Assembly (NCBI GenBank): GCA_016704445.1
Contig: JADJAE010000141.1
Location: 1 to 7,050 of the forward strand
Direction of reading: 5' to 3'
Length of the DNA stretch: 7,050 nt
Source: Deltaproteobacteria bacterium
GTDB taxonomy: Bacteria; Myxococcota_A; Polyangia; Polyangiales; Ga0077539
Positions 6,466-7,050 of this stretch are shown piece after piece (within the stretch, counting starts at the first letter, position 1; each line of letters begins with the position of its first letter). Position numbers and translations under genes: made by a program. The notes beneath the pieces are model-generated. The model made no database searches and was not told where the DNA came from. It saw only the letters and a program-made list of their open reading frames with translations.

Positions 6466-7050
6466 CGCGCACCCCCACCGTTCCGAGCGTCGGGTCGACG
6501 TAGGCCTGGGTCGCTCGCTCGCTCACCGCCCGCCGCCCTCCCACCGCGATCATCACCACGCCGGCCACCAGGGCCGCCGCGCCCACGCCGAGGGTCACGT
6601 TGGCCATGGTGGTGAGCTGCTCGCCGTCGTTGATCTGCCGCACCCGCTCGGCCGTGCACGCCGGCCGCGGACACACCCGCGAGAGCTCATCGAAGTCCGA
6701 CGAGGCCATCGAGCCCAGCACCCCGAAGGTGACCAGCGACGCGACCCGAGGCCGCCCACCACGAAGCCCCGCCACCCGCACTCCCCGCCGCGGGTGCTCG
6801 GCGCGGCCCCGTCTGGGCAGGCGCACCGTCGCGCTCGGCGGGCGCGGCCCGCAGCGCGAGCTCGATGGAGGCTCGGCCGCCCGCGGTGAGCCTCACCGAC
6901 TGCTGCGAGGGGAGGAAGCCCGGCGCCTCGGCCACCACCGTCACCTCGGCCGGGTCGTAGGGGAGCAGGACGCCCATCGCCTCGGCGTCGAGGGTCGTGC
7001 GACCGACGCGCACCGTCACCCCCGGGCGGCGGGTCGACCACGCGCACGGA
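6455..7050 (-). CDS. PEGA-like protein with two membrane helices, partial and frame-disrupted
   Basis: The gene enters from the right edge, so its N-terminus is missing; it ends at TGA 6455-6457. Coding pieces appear in order: VRVVDPPPG (7047-7021), then VTVRVGRTTLDAEAMGVLLP and VTVVAEAPGFLPSQQSVRL...ASIELAL (7019 to about 6811), then APSTRGGECGWRGFVVGGLG, then VASLVTFGVLGSMASSDFDE to the end. Three one-base corrections, at the C runs 7019-7023, 6807-6810 and 6745-6747, join them; the last turns two fragments into one smooth helix. The first part looks like a PEGA-type beta-sandwich: a value set, then VVAEAPGFxP and a strand-rich tail. It is followed by helix 1, a loop with two Cys (CPRPAC), and helix 2 (ANVTLGVGAAALVAGVVMIAV), ending in GTVGVRGAF. 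This arrangement is familiar among large myxobacterial genomes; the function is not known. The call rests on pattern, not on a database match. Confidence 0.62.

Noticed and set aside
5827..6615. Plus-strand ORF with GPVS repeats
   Set aside because: The repeats are the antisense image of the DTGP codons; the minus frame has the lamin-tail domain and a proper stop, and the N-terminal lipobox is on the minus strand.

Overview
The window is very GC-rich, with strongly G/C-biased third codon positions and long antisense ORFs that are only shadows of the real genes. The gene content suggests a myxobacterium (Myxococcota, probably Polyangiales/Sandaracinus-like): a lipoprotein with an Asp-Thr-Gly-Pro repeat linker and a lamin-tail domain, a PEGA-like protein with two membrane helices, and an anchored discoidin-like protein. 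The taxon is inferred from style and composition, not from a marker gene.

Layout. Seven protein genes nearly fill the window; no RNA gene, CRISPR array or transposase was seen. Positions 1-4452 carry four minus-strand genes, read from right to left: a GT-C membrane glycosyltransferase (3010-4452), a DUF72 protein with a very acidic C-terminal tail (2183-2932), a short gamma-glutamyltransferase-like protein that seems to lack the catalytic threonine (1099-2175), and the start of a maltoporin-like outer-membrane porin that runs off the left edge (1-1065). The gaps are 77, 7 and 33 bp, so a single operon is likely. Facing it across 37 bp is a plus-strand gene for a membrane-anchored discoidin-type protein (4490-5336). 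The short divergent spacer contains a perfect AT-rich inverted repeat, a candidate operator or promoter element.

Positions 5361-7050 carry two minus-strand genes overlapping by 11 bp: the end of a PEGA-like membrane protein that enters from the right edge (6455-7050), and the repeat-linker lipoprotein with a lamin-tail domain (5361-6465). The convergent gap to the discoidin gene is only 24 bp and shows no hairpin terminator.

The right part has a striking quality or biology problem. All three genes right of about 4768 need one-base frame changes to read through. Four of these changes sit exactly at G/C homopolymer runs, which points to indel errors in the assembly rather than true gene decay, although slippage or pseudogenization cannot be excluded from sequence alone. 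The four genes to the left are intact.

Working together (inference): the left operon plus its divergent partner looks like a cell-envelope set, with an inner-membrane sugar transferase, a carbohydrate-type porin, a sugar-binding-type anchored domain and two soluble proteins whose enzymatic roles are uncertain.
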